Assembly (NCBI GenBank): GCA_027449885.1
Contig: DAIDKS010000014.1
Span: 1 to 53,187 of the forward strand
Direction: 5' to 3'
Source of the DNA: Acidimicrobiaceae bacterium
GTDB lineage: Bacteria; Actinomycetota; Acidimicrobiia; Acidimicrobiales; RAAP-2
DNA length: 53,187 nt
Below, piece after piece: positions 41,557 through 53,187 of this stretch. Within the stretch, counting starts at the first letter, position 1. Each line of letters begins with the position of its first letter. Below the pieces are notes generated by a model. The model made no database searches. It worked only from the letters and a program-made list of their open reading frames with translations, and was not told the DNA's origin. Both the position numbers and the translations under genes were made by a program.

Positions 41557-42830
41557 GACGGTCGCACGAACTGGTCGCGCTGCGGCCCGACGCCCACGGT
41601 GGCGATGCGCACGCCGATGACGTCGGCGAGGAAGGCCACGTAGTCGCGCGCCGCTCGGGGCAGGTCCTCGAAGGACGTCCGGGTGCTCAGGTCCTCGCCC
41701 CACCCGGGGAGGGTCTCGTAGATCGGGGTCACGTCGTGCAGGACCGACTGGTGGTACGGCGGGTAGTCGTAGCGCTCGCCGTCCATCTCGTAGCCCACGC
41801 ACACCCTCACCTCGTCGAGGGTGTCGAGGACGTCGAGCTTGGTGAGGGCGATCTCGGTCAGCGAGTTGAGCCGCACCGCCTGACGGGCCATCACCGCGTC
41901 GAACCACCCGACGCGGCGGCGGCGCCCCGTGTTGGTCCCGAACTCGGCGCCGCGGGTGACGAGCAGGTCGCCCAACTCGCCGTCGAGCTCGGTCGGGAAG
42001 GGCCCGGCCCCGACCCGGGTCACGTAGGCCTTGGCGATGCCGACGATGCGCGTGAGGTCGCGGGGCCCGAGGCCCGAGCCCGTCGCGGCGCCCCCGGCCA
42101 CCGGGTTCGACGAGGTGACGAAGGGGTAGGTGCCGTGGTCGAGGTCGAGGAAGGTCGCCTGGGCCCCCTCGAGGAGGATCCGCTCCCCGCGCGCCAGGGC
42201 GTCGTGGACCACGCCCACGGCGTCGACGATCATCGGGGCGAGGCGCGGGGCGTACTCGTCGAGGTAGCGCGCCGAGATCTCGGCGGCCGACATCGGCAGG
42301 CGGTTGTAGACCTTGGTGAGCACGAGGTTCTTCTCGTGCAGCACCACGTCGAGCTTCTGGCGGAAGATCTTGGGGTCGAGCAGGTCCTGGACCCGCAGGC
42401 CCACGCGGGCCGCCTTGTCGGCGTAGGCCGGGCCGATGCCGCGCTTGGTGGTGCCCAGGGCGTTCTTGCCGAGGAAGCGCTCGGTCAGCCGGTCGAGCTC
42501 CTGGTGGTACGGCATGATCAGGTGGGCGTTGCCCGACACGAGCAGGCGGCTGACGTCGACGCCCTTCGCGCTGAGGGCGTCGAGCTCGGCCACGAGCACG
42601 CCCGGGTCGACGACGACGCCGTTGCCGATGACCGGGGTGATGTGAGGGTAGAGCACCCCCGAGGGCACGAGCTGGAGGGCGAAGGCCTCGCCGCCGACCA
42701 CGATGCGGTGCCCGGCGTTGTGACCGCCCTGGTAGCGCACGACCATGTCCATCTCGCCCGCGAGGAGGTCGGTCAGCTTGCCCTTGCCCTCATCCCCCCA
42801 CTGCGTTCCGACGACGACGGTTGCGGGCAC
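41553..42830 (-). CDS. purA: Adenylosuccinate synthetase
   Basis: A 425-residue GTP-dependent ligase that joins IMP and aspartate on the way to [19 protein letters not shown] is the GTP P-loop, [10 protein letters not shown] the IMP loop, [15 protein letters not shown] and the C-terminal region with [15 protein letters not shown] sequence follow. First gene of the six-gene pur operon. The GTG start has GGGGGGTG close upstream and a possible -10 (TAGTCC) about 18 nt further up. Confidence 0.96.
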   Translation of the reverse strand: MPATVVVGTQWGDEGKGKLTDLLAGEMDMVVRYQGGHNAGHRIVVGGEAFALQLVPSGVLYPHITPVIGNGVVVDPGVLVAELDALSAKGVDVSRLLVSGNAHLIMPYHQELDRLTERFLGKNALGTTKRGIGPAYADKAARVGLRVQDLLDPKIFRQKLDVVLHEKNLVLTKVYNRLPMSAAEISARYLDEYAPRLAPMIVDAVGVVHDALARGERILLEGAQATFLDLDHGTYPFVTSSNPVAGGAATGSGLGPRDLTRIVGIAKAYVTRVGAGPFPTELDGELGDLLVTRGAEFGTNTGRRRRVGWFDAVMARQAVRLNSLTEIALTKLDVLDTLDEVRVCVGYEMDGERYDYPPYHQSVLHDVTPIYETLPGWGEDLSTRTSFEDLPRAARDYVAFLADVIGVRIATVGVGPQRDQFVRPS

Positions 42831-42860
42831 GGCACCCCCCGGGGACTAGGCGGCTAAAGG

Positions 42861-43862
42861 TCAATGGTACCGGAGGGACGGGTCGGGGGCCGGCTGGTCG
42901 ACGGCGGCGAACCACGCCGCGACCGCGTCCCGGTCGGCGCCCGCCGAGAGGAGGAGCCGCAGGGCGACCCGGGCGTGACGGGCGTCGAGGGACCCCGCCG
43001 CGACGAGGCCCCGGCCGAGCAGGTCGACCTCGCCCCCCGGGTAGCCGTAGGTCGCGCCGAGGACGGGCCCCGACCCCGTGCGCGACGCCAGGACGACCGG
43101 GACGCGCCGGGCGAGGTCCGCGAGGACCGGGACGTGACGGGCGGGGACGTGGCCCCCGCCGGGCGCCTCGACCACGAGACCGCCGACCCTGAGGGCGCCG
43201 AGGGCCCCGAGCACCAGGCCGTCGTCGTCGAGGGCGACCGTGACGAGGGGCACCGGGGGGAAGGGGGGCCGCGCGGCGATCGGCGCCAGCGCGCTGACCC
43301 GGGTGCGCAGGCGGACGCGGCCCTCGACGACGTCGCCGAGCGGGCCGGCGACCGGCGAGGCGAAGGCGGCGGGACTCGCGGTGTGGGTCTTGCGCACGAA
43401 GCGGGCGGCGTGGACCTCGTCGTTCATGACGACGAGGGCGCCGAGGTCCCGCGCCGCGGGATCGGCGGCGACCCGCAGGGCGGCCGCCAGGTTGGCCGGA
43501 CCGTCGGCCCCGAGGGCCCCCGGGGGGCGCATGGCGCCCGTCACGACGACCGGGCCCGCGCCGAGCAGCTCGAGGGCGAAGGCCGCCTCCTCGAGGGTGT
43601 CGGTGCCCTGGGTCACGACGAGCCCGACCGCGCCCTCGCGGCGCGCGTCGCGGGCGACCCTCGCGACCTCGGCGAGGTCCTCGAGGGTGACCTCGACCGA
43701 GGCCGCGCGACGCAGGTCGTGGACCTCGACCTCGGGCAGGTCGCCGTCGCCGACGAGGGGACCGAGCAGCTCGGCCGGGCCGAGCGACGGGCTCACCGCG
43801 CCCTCCCCGGTCGAGGCGATGGTGCCGCCGAGGCTGACGAGGAGGACGCGGGGACGGCTCAC
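42861..43862 (-). CDS. L-asparaginase
   Basis: A 333-residue amidohydrolase of the bacterial asparaginase family. The first catalytic motif is VLLVSLGGTIAST (Thr nucleophile) and the second is GLVVTQGTDTLEEAAFALEL. It hydrolyses asparagine to aspartate and ammonia. No signal peptide, so the cytoplasmic type I is more likely than a periplasmic type II. Leaderless GTG behind TAGCGT. It ends 30 bp before purA, both on the minus strand, but purA has its own start region. Confidence 0.9.
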   Translation of the reverse strand: MSRPRVLLVSLGGTIASTGEGAVSPSLGPAELLGPLVGDGDLPEVEVHDLRRAASVEVTLEDLAEVARVARDARREGAVGLVVTQGTDTLEEAAFALELLGAGPVVVTGAMRPPGALGADGPANLAAALRVAADPAARDLGALVVMNDEVHAARFVRKTHTASPAAFASPVAGPLGDVVEGRVRLRTRVSALAPIAARPPFPPVPLVTVALDDDGLVLGALGALRVGGLVVEAPGGGHVPARHVPVLADLARRVPVVLASRTGSGPVLGATYGYPGGEVDLLGRGLVAAGSLDARHARVALRLLLSAGADRDAVAAWFAAVDQPAPDPSLRYH

Positions 43863-43868
43863 CGGCCC

Positions 43869-43874
43869 ACGCTA
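43869..43874 (-). promoter_or_regulatory. -10 box (TAGCGT), leaderless spacing, for asparaginase
   Basis: On the minus strand TAGCGT is followed by 6 nt and the asparaginase GTG, in the 17-bp gap after clpB. Confidence 0.55.
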
Positions 43875-43879
43875 CCCAC

Positions 43880-46365
<2,486 letters not shown>

Positions 46366-46369
<4 letters not shown>

Positions 46370-46758
46370 CGGGCACCCCGGTTCTGGCGGGTCGCGTCGA
46401 CGAAGAGGGCGATCGCGTTCTGGACCGGCACCAGGTCCCGCCGGTACTGGCGGTGCGCCTCGCGCACCGCCGCGTCGCGAGCGTCGAGCAGGGCGTCGCG
46501 CTCGGCCCGCAGGTGGGCGACCTCGTGCTCGAGCGCGAGGATGCGCTTCACGCCCTCGAGGTTGACGCCCTCGGTGGTGAGCTCCTGGATGCGCCGAAGG
46601 GTCGCGAGGTCCTCGTCGGAGAAGCGTCGACTCCCCCCGGCGGTGCGCTGCGGGCTGAGCAGCCCGGTGCGCTCGTAGTTGCGCAGGGTCTGGGGGTGGA
46701 CGCCGGCCAACTCGGCGACGACCGAGATGACGTAGACGGCGCGGGCGCGCTCGGACAT
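46366..46758 (-). CDS. hspR: HspR, MerR-family heat-shock repressor
   Basis: A 130-residue MerR-type regulator. The helix-turn-helix and wing are [44 protein letters not shown], followed by a coiled coil ([20 protein letters not shown]) for dimerisation. HspR binds HAIR inverted repeats with DnaK as corepressor; such a repeat lies upstream of dnaK in this operon, so the operon is autoregulated. ATGA overlaps on both sides. Confidence 0.95.
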
Positions 46759-47825
46759 CACTCCTCCTCGTGCAGGACGTGGGCCAGGCGCTCGACGGCG
46801 GCGCGCTGGTCGCGGGTCAGTTCGGTGGGCAGGGTCACGGCGATCGTGACGAGCAGGTCGCCGGCGGCGTGCTTGCCGGCGGCCGGGACGCCCCGGGCCC
46901 GCACGCGCATCGTCGTGCCGGGCTGGGTCCCGGCCGGGACCTTCAGCGTGACGGGCTCGTCGAGCGTCGGGACGCTCACCGTGGTGCCGAGGATCGCCTC
47001 GGTGACCCCGATCGACACGGTCGTCGTGAGGTGGCGGCCGCGACGGCCGAAGCGGGGATCGGCCGCCACGTGGACGTCGACGAAGAGGTCCCCGGTCGGC
47101 CCGCCCTGCTGACCGGGAGCCCCCTTGCCCTTCAGGCGAATGCGCTGGCCGTCGACGACCCCGGCCGGCACGCGCACGTTCACGCGCCGGCTCGAGGGCT
47201 CGCGGCCCGTGCCGTGGCAGGTCGAGCAGGGCGTCACGATCCGACTCCCCCGCCCGTGACAGACCGGGCAAACGCTCGACATGGCGAAGGGGCCCTGGTC
47301 GTCGTTGAGCACACCCCGCCCGCCGCAGCGCTCGCAGGTGGCGACGCCGGTCCCCCGGGCGGCGCCGCTCCCGCGACAGACCCGGCAGGCCTCGTCGCTC
47401 GGCAGCGTCACCGAGGTCGTGACGCCGCGCACGGCGTCGGCGAAGTTGAGGTGCAGCGCTGCCTCGAGGTCCGCGCCGCGCTGGGCGCGGGGACGTCGTC
47501 CCCCGAAGAGCCCGCCGAAGAGGTCGCCGAGGTCGCCGACGTCGCCGCTGAAGCGAAAGCCGCCCGGTGCCCCGGTGCCCCCGAAGGCGCCGGCCGCCGG
47601 CCCGAGGCGACGGACCTCGTCGTACTCCTTGCGCTTGGCGGCGTCGCCGAGGACGTCGTAGGCGGCCGAGACCTCCTTGAAGCGCTCCTCCGAGCCCGGG
47701 TTGGTGTCGGGGTGGAGCTCCTTCGCGAGCTTGCGGTAGGCGCGGGTGACCTCCTTGTCGGTGGCCGACTCGGCCACCCCGAGGACCTTGTAGTAGTCCT
47801 TCTCGAACCACTCCCGCTCGGCCAT
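46758..47825 (-). CDS. dnaJ: DnaJ co-chaperone
   Basis: A 355-residue type I J protein. J domain 9-75 with the HPD motif; Gly-rich linker; four CxxCxGxG zinc motifs ([32 protein letters not shown]); two beta-sandwich substrate domains. It stimulates DnaK ATPase. ATG directly abuts the grpE stop with no gap. Confidence 0.96.
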   Translation of the reverse strand: MAEREWFEKDYYKVLGVAESATDKEVTRAYRKLAKELHPDTNPGSEERFKEVSAAYDVLGDAAKRKEYDEVRRLGPAAGAFGGTGAPGGFRFSGDVGDLGDLFGGLFGGRRPRAQRGADLEAALHLNFADAVRGVTTSVTLPSDEACRVCRGSGAARGTGVATCERCGGRGVLNDDQGPFAMSSVCPVCHGRGSRIVTPCSTCHGTGREPSSRRVNVRVPAGVVDGQRIRLKGKGAPGQQGGPTGDLFVDVHVAADPRFGRRGRHLTTTVSIGVTEAILGTTVSVPTLDEPVTLKVPAGTQPGTTMRVRARGVPAAGKHAAGDLLVTIAVTLPTELTRDQRAAVERLAHVLHEEE

Positions 47826-48352
47826 CTAGCCCGTCACCCTCACCATCGCCGGGCGCAGGACGGCGCCGCGCCAGCGGTACCCGGCGCGCAGCACCTCGGC
47901 GACGACCGGCTCGCCGGACTCGTCCGAGGGCTCGTGGGCCACCGCGTCGTGGACCGTCGGGTCGAAGGGGACCGTGGCGGCGTCGATGCGCTCGAGCCCC
48001 TCCTTCGCCAGGGTCGCGACGAGCAGGGAGCGGGCCTGGCGCAGCGCGCCGCCCTCCCCCTCCTCGCTCTGGGCGAAGTGGGCCTCGGCGAGGTCGAGGG
48101 CGTCGAGGACCGGCAGCAGCGTCGCCGCCAGGGCCCCGGTCGCCCGGTCGGCGGCCTCCTCGCTCGCTCGCGCCACGCGCTTGCGGTAGTTCTCGAAGTC
48201 GGCCTGGACGCGCCGGAGCGTGTCGAGGTACTCGTCGCGCTCCCGCTCGGCCGCGCTGCGCTCGTCGGCCGCCTCGGCGATCACCTCGGCGAACTCGCTC
48301 GCGATCGTGGCGTCGTCGACGACCGGCTCCTCGAAGGGCTGCTCGACGTCGC

Positions 48353-48356
<4 letters not shown>
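47826..48356 (-). CDS. grpE: GrpE nucleotide exchange factor
   Basis: A 176-residue factor that releases ADP from DnaK. A long helix ([38 protein letters not shown]) leads to the beta domain with [15 protein letters not shown] and [23 protein letters not shown] overlaps the dnaK stop by 4 nt. Confidence 0.95.
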
Positions 48357-50179
<1,823 letters not shown>

Positions 50180-50201
50180 GTCTCTCCTTCGAACCGCGGC
50201 T

Positions 50202-50217
50202 CGGGCCTCGTGGCCCG
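50202..50217 (-). other. Small hairpin in the dnaK leader
   Basis: CGGGCC and GGCCCG (6 bp, 4-nt loop) lie in the dnaK 5' leader, about 12 nt upstream of the ribosome site. It may affect leader stability; no thermometer-type pairing with the ribosome site is seen. Confidence 0.35.
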
Positions 50218-50234
50218 CGCCGTGAATGCCCACC

Positions 50235-50265
50235 AGTATACAAACTTGAGTGGCCTCGTATCAAG
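50235..50265 (-). promoter_or_regulatory. dnaK promoter with HAIR (HspR operator)
   Basis: CTTGAGT-N7-TATCAAG (50245-50265) matches the HspR-associated inverted repeat CTTGAGT-N7-ACTCAAG, one arm being imperfect. On the minus strand TTGATA (-35) and TATACT (-10, 50235-50240) are 18 bp apart, with the HAIR covering the -35 and spacer. HspR encoded in the same operon should repress it. Confidence 0.85.
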
Positions 50266-50323
50266 AAAATGGCTATGACTGAACTAAGAAATCCCTATGG
50301 GCCCTTCCACCAGGTAGGACATC

Positions 50324-50914
50324 TCAGGGGAGGCGGCGGGCGAGGAGGACCCCCTTGCCGATCGGGAGGGTCACCGCGTCGACCCGGGGGTCCCCGTCGA
50401 CCCGGGCGACGAAGTCCGCCAGCTCCTCGGCGTGGCTCAGGACGTTGTCGGCGAGCAGCAGGGCGCCGGGCTGGAGGCGGTCGATCAGGCGCTCGTAGGC
50501 GGCGAGGTAGACGTCCTTCTCCGCGTCGACGAAGGCGAACGCGACGGCCCCGGGCTCGTCGAGGAGGACGAAGTCACCCTCGACGAGGTCGACGACGTCC
50601 TCGACCCCGGCCGCGGCGAAGGTCGCGCGGGCGAGGGCGGCCTTCGCGGGCAGGATCTCGTAGGTCGTGAGTCGCCGCCCCGAGGCCCGACACCCGAGGG
50701 CCAGCCACAGGGCCGAGTACCCGGCGCTCGTGCCGACCTCGACGGCCGGACCCGGTGGCGCCGAGGCGACGGTGAGGGCGAGGAGGCGCCCGGTGTCGCG
50801 GGGCACCTGGCGCAGTCGCTCGAGCCGGGGCGTGCCGTCGGCGCGGTCGCGGGCGTCGCGCCCCTCGAGGTCGGCCATGACGGTCGTGATGGGGTCGGGG
50901 ATGTCGTGGAACAC
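50324..50914 (-). CDS. O-methyltransferase (caffeoyl-CoA/catechol-type, family 3)
   Basis: A 196-residue SAM-dependent methyltransferase. [17 protein letters not shown] is motif [19 protein letters not shown] and [32 protein letters not shown] carry the metal-binding Asp/Asn residues of this family. The substrate is unknown; relatives methylate catechols, caffeoyl-CoA or tRNA. Leaderless GTG behind GAGACT (50921-50926, minus strand). Confidence 0.87.
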   Translation of the reverse strand: MFHDIPDPITTVMADLEGRDARDRADGTPRLERLRQVPRDTGRLLALTVASAPPGPAVEVGTSAGYSALWLALGCRASGRRLTTYEILPAKAALARATFAAAGVEDVVDLVEGDFVLLDEPGAVAFAFVDAEKDVYLAAYERLIDRLQPGALLLADNVLSHAEELADFVARVDGDPRVDAVTLPIGKGVLLARRLP

Positions 50915-50920
50915 GACCGC

Positions 50921-50926
50921 AGTCTC
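50921..50926 (-). promoter_or_regulatory. -10-like box (GAGACT), leaderless spacing
   Basis: On the minus strand GAGACT is followed by 6 nt and the O-methyltransferase GTG. Confidence 0.45.
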
Positions 50927-50964
50927 GCACCGGACCCGCGGGTCCGCCCGGTCCCTCCCGTCAC

Positions 50965-50970
50965 TACAGT
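50965..50970 (+). promoter_or_regulatory. -10 box (TACAGT), leaderless spacing
   Basis: TACAGT is followed by 6 nt and the GTG of the phosphoglycerate mutase gene. Confidence 0.6.
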
Positions 50971-50976
50971 TGGCCC

Positions 50977-51732
50977 GTGCCCGACCTCATCCTCCTGCGC
51001 CACGGCCAGTCCGAATGGAACCTGAAGAACCTCTTCACGGGGTGGCAGGACGTGGACCTCACCGCGACCGGCGAGGCCGAGGCGGCCGCCGCCGGCCGCC
51101 TCCTCGCGGCCGAGGCCGACCTCGACCTGCGGATCGTGCACACCTCCCTCCTCACCCGGGCGATCCGCACCGCCGAGATCGCCCTGCACGAGGCCGGTCG
51201 CTCCTGGCTGCCGGTGCGGCGCAGCTGGCGCCTCAACGAGCGCCACTACGGCGACCTCACCGGCAAGGACAAGAAGGAGACGGCCGAGCGCTTCGGACGA
51301 GAGCAGCTGATCGCGTGGCGCCGCAGCTACGACGTACCGCCGCCCCCGATGCCCGAGGGCGACGCGCGCGACGTGACGACCGACCCCCGTTACCGCGACG
51401 TGCCGGCCGAGTACCTGCCGCGCACTGAGTGCCTGAAGGACGTCGTCGCGCGCGCGACCCCCTACTTCCGCGACGTGATCGCCGAGGACCTCCAACGCGA
51501 GTCGGTGCGGGGCGGGGCCGTCCTCGTCGCCGCCCACGGCAACTCGATCCGGGCCCTGCGGATGATGCTCGAGCACATCGGCGAGGACGAGATCGCCGAG
51601 CTGGAGATCCCGACGGGCATCCCCTACCGGGTGCGGCTCGACCACGAGCTGACCGTGGTGGGGGCCCGCTACCTCGGGGACCCCGCCGCGGCGGCCGCGG
51701 CCGCCGCCGCCGTCGCCCGCCAGGCCGGGTAG
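50977..51732 (+). CDS. gpmA: 2,3-bisphosphoglycerate-dependent phosphoglycerate mutase
   Basis: A 251-residue glycolytic mutase. [26 protein letters not shown] is the RHG motif with the catalytic histidine; [27 protein letters not shown], and [19 protein letters not shown] holds the second histidine. Length and inserts fit GpmA rather than a broad-specificity phosphatase. An Ala-rich tail ([15 protein letters not shown]) is extra. Leaderless GTG. Confidence 0.93.
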   Translation: MPDLILLRHGQSEWNLKNLFTGWQDVDLTATGEAEAAAAGRLLAAEADLDLRIVHTSLLTRAIRTAEIALHEAGRSWLPVRRSWRLNERHYGDLTGKDKKETAERFGREQLIAWRRSYDVPPPPMPEGDARDVTTDPRYRDVPAEYLPRTECLKDVVARATPYFRDVIAEDLQRESVRGGAVLVAAHGNSIRALRMMLEHIGEDEIAELEIPTGIPYRVRLDHELTVVGARYLGDPAAAAAAAAAVARQAG

Positions 51733-51736
51733 GTCA

Positions 51737-51762
51737 CATACCGACACCTGTGTCGGTATGCT
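51737..51762 (+). promoter_or_regulatory. Operator palindrome overlapping the -10 of the second MFS gene
   Basis: Arms CATACCGACAC (51737-51747) and GTGTCGGTATG (51750-51760) form a perfect 11-bp inverted repeat around 2 nt. The -10 box TATGCT (51757-51762) overlaps the right arm. This type of palindrome is typical of TetR-family repressors; none is seen within the window on this side. Confidence 0.75.
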
Positions 51763-51769
51763 GCGCCAG

Positions 51770-53187
51770 GTGACCGACCCCACCCCCCGCACCACCGCAG
51801 CGGAGCGACGTCGCTGGCTCGCGATGCCCTTCATCGCCCTCGGCGTGGCGATGATCATCGTCGACGCGACCATCGTCAACGTCGCCGTCCCCTCGATCAT
51901 CCGGACCCTCCACCTCACCGCCACGACGGCCGAGTGGCTGAACTCCATCTACGCGCTGGTCTTCGCCGCCCTGCTCATCTCGGCCGGACGGCTCGGCGAC
52001 CGCTGGGGACGCCGCCGGCTCTTCCTCGTCGGGACGGTGGTCTTCGTGGCGGCGAGCCTCGTCGCGGCGACGGCCGGGAGCGGGTCGGTCCTCATCCTCG
52101 GACGACTCCTCCAGGGGATCGGTGGGGCGATGGTCCTGCCGGCCACCCTCTCGACGGTGAACGCGCTCTTCACCGGTCACGAGCGCGCCGTCGCCTTCGC
52201 CATCTGGGGATCGACGATCGGGGGCGTGGCGGCCCTCGGGCCCCTCGTCGGAGGCTGGCTCACCACCGACTTCTCCTGGCGCTGGGCCTTCTTCGTCAAC
52301 GTCCCGGTCGGGGTCCTCATCGTGGTCGGCATCGCGCTCTTCATCCCCGAGACGTCCCAGCCGGAGGCCGCGCGCGGCGCCGACCTCGCGGGCAACGCGC
52401 TCGTCACTCTCGGCTTCGCCGCCCTGGTCGCCGCCCTCATCGAGGGGGCCCGCTACGGGTGGTGGACGGCGCTCACCCCGCTAAGCCTCGGCGCCCTGCA
52501 CTGGCCGAGCGGCTGGATCTCGCCCATCCCGGTCGCCACCGTGGTCGGTTTCGCGAGCCTCGCCGCCTTCGTCGTCGTCGAGCGCGGCCGCCGACGGGCC
52601 GGACGGCCGGTCCTCGTCGACCTCTCCCTCTTCTCCATCCGCAGCTTCTCCGCCGGCAACCTCGCGGCCCTCGTCGTCTCGCTCGGCGAGTTCGGCGTCC
52701 TCTTCGTCTTCCCCCTCTTCCTCCAGGGGGTTCGCGGCTACAGCGCGCTCGGCACCGGTACGATCCTCCTGGCGCTCGCGAGCGGGACCCTCGTCGCTGG
52801 CGGGCTCACGCCCCAGCTGGCCCGACGGATCTCGGCGCGCGGCGTCGCCCGCCTCGGGCTCGCCCTCGAGGCCGTCGGGCTCTCCCTCATCGCCGTCGTG
52901 ATCGGGCCGCGCGTCGGGGGCTGGTCCCTCGTGCCGGGCCTCCTCGTCTACGGGCTGGGCGTCGGCATGGCGACGGCCCAGCTGACCGGCGTCATCCTCA
53001 CCGACGTGCCCGTCGCCCAGAGCGGCTCGGCCTCGGGCGTCCAGAGCACCGTGCGCCAGGTGGGCTCGGCCCTCGGCATCGCCATCCTCGGCACCGTCTA
53101 CGTGGTCGACATCGGGCGGCGCACCCTCGCGGGGCTCGCCCGCGTCCCCGGTCTCGCGGCCCCCGCCCGCGACGCCGTCGCGGCGGC
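51770..53187 (+). CDS. MFS drug exporter, DHA2 family (3' end outside the window)
   Basis: At least 472 codons of an open frame reach the window edge. WLAMPFIALGVAMIIVDATIVNVAVPSII is TM1 with motif D1; ISAGRLGDRWGRRRLFLVG is motif A; many further hydrophobic segments fit a 14-TM DHA2 exporter. The GTG at 51770 lies 7 nt after TATGCT; an in-frame ATG at 51758 is inside the -10 box and was rejected. The operator suggests control by a TetR-type repressor. Substrate unknown. Confidence 0.85.
   Translation, partial: MTDPTPRTTAAERRRWLAMPFIALGVAMIIVDATIVNVAVPSIIRTLHLTATTAEWLNSIYALVFAALLISAGRLGDRWGRRRLFLVGTVVFVAASLVAATAGSGSVLILGRLLQGIGGAMVLPATLSTVNALFTGHERAVAFAIWGSTIGGVAALGPLVGGWLTTDFSWRWAFFVNVPVGVLIVVGIALFIPETSQPEAARGADLAGNALVTLGFAALVAALIEGARYGWWTALTPLSLGALHWPSGWISPIPVATVVGFASLAAFVVVERGRRRAGRPVLVDLSLFSIRSFSAGNLAALVVSLGEFGVLFVFPLFLQGVRGYSALGTGTILLALASGTLVAGGLTPQLARRISARGVARLGLALEAVGLSLIAVVIGPRVGGWSLVPGLLVYGLGVGMATAQLTGVILTDVPVAQSGSASGVQSTVRQVGSALGIAILGTVYVVDIGRRTLAGLARVPGLAAPARDAVAA

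Overview
The window looks like the chromosome of a high-GC actinobacterium. Coding regions from about 7.5 kb onward are strongly GC-rich at third codon positions, most genes start with GTG, and the heat-shock operon has the actinobacterial order dnaK-grpE-dnaJ-hspR-clpB behind a HAIR-type operator. Acidimicrobiia is my best guess for the class, but that is inference from gene content and style. Many transcripts appear leaderless: a TAnnnT or GAGACT -10 hexamer sits 6-7 nt before the start codon in at least a dozen genes.

Region 1 (1-7474) is a lower-GC island. It runs from an IS3-family insertion sequence cut by the left edge to a 3' fragment of a tRNA-Glu gene that looks like an integration scar. 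Four tightly packed minus-strand genes lie in transcription order: a sigma-70 factor, a DrmA-like DISARM helicase, a DrmB-like DUF1998 protein, and an SRA-HNH endonuclease of the modification-dependent type. No methyltransferase and no DrmC are visible. This is the best candidate for an undescribed system: a DISARM helicase core joined to a reader/cutter of modified DNA and led by its own sigma factor.

Region 2 (7.5-30.3 kb) holds accessory chromosomal genes: an S33-type hydrolase, an S51-like peptidase, an ADP-ribosylglycohydrolase/phosphatase fusion, an SDR-DUF2867 protein, a TetR/MFS divergent pair with a clear operator, an ODP-like MBL/GGDEF fusion (possible oxygen-sensing diguanylate cyclase), DUF805, an alkylsulfatase-amidase operon, an acyl-CoA dehydrogenase with an apparent ACG start, an isocitrate/isopropylmalate dehydrogenase relative, a CsoR/CstR-type operator with a DUF2892-DUF302-methyltransferase operon, a two-component system with neighbouring small envelope proteins, a VOC protein, a glutaredoxin-like protein, tRNA-Asp and tRNA-Phe, a serine hydrolase and a CDF transporter.

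Region 3 (30.3-42.8 kb) is nucleotide biosynthesis on the minus strand: purF-purM-pyrE, then purL alone, then purA-purD-purB-purC-purS-purQ. Most junctions are 4-nt GTGA overlaps. A PHP phosphoesterase and a Lys-rich protein lie between the clusters. Together these genes cover most of the path from PRPP to IMP and onward to adenylosuccinate. purN, purE/K and purH are not in the window.

Region 4 (42.8-53.2 kb) has an asparaginase, the heat-shock operon, an O-methyltransferase, phosphoglycerate mutase, and the start of a second DHA2-type MFS exporter behind a perfect palindromic operator; that gene runs off the right edge.
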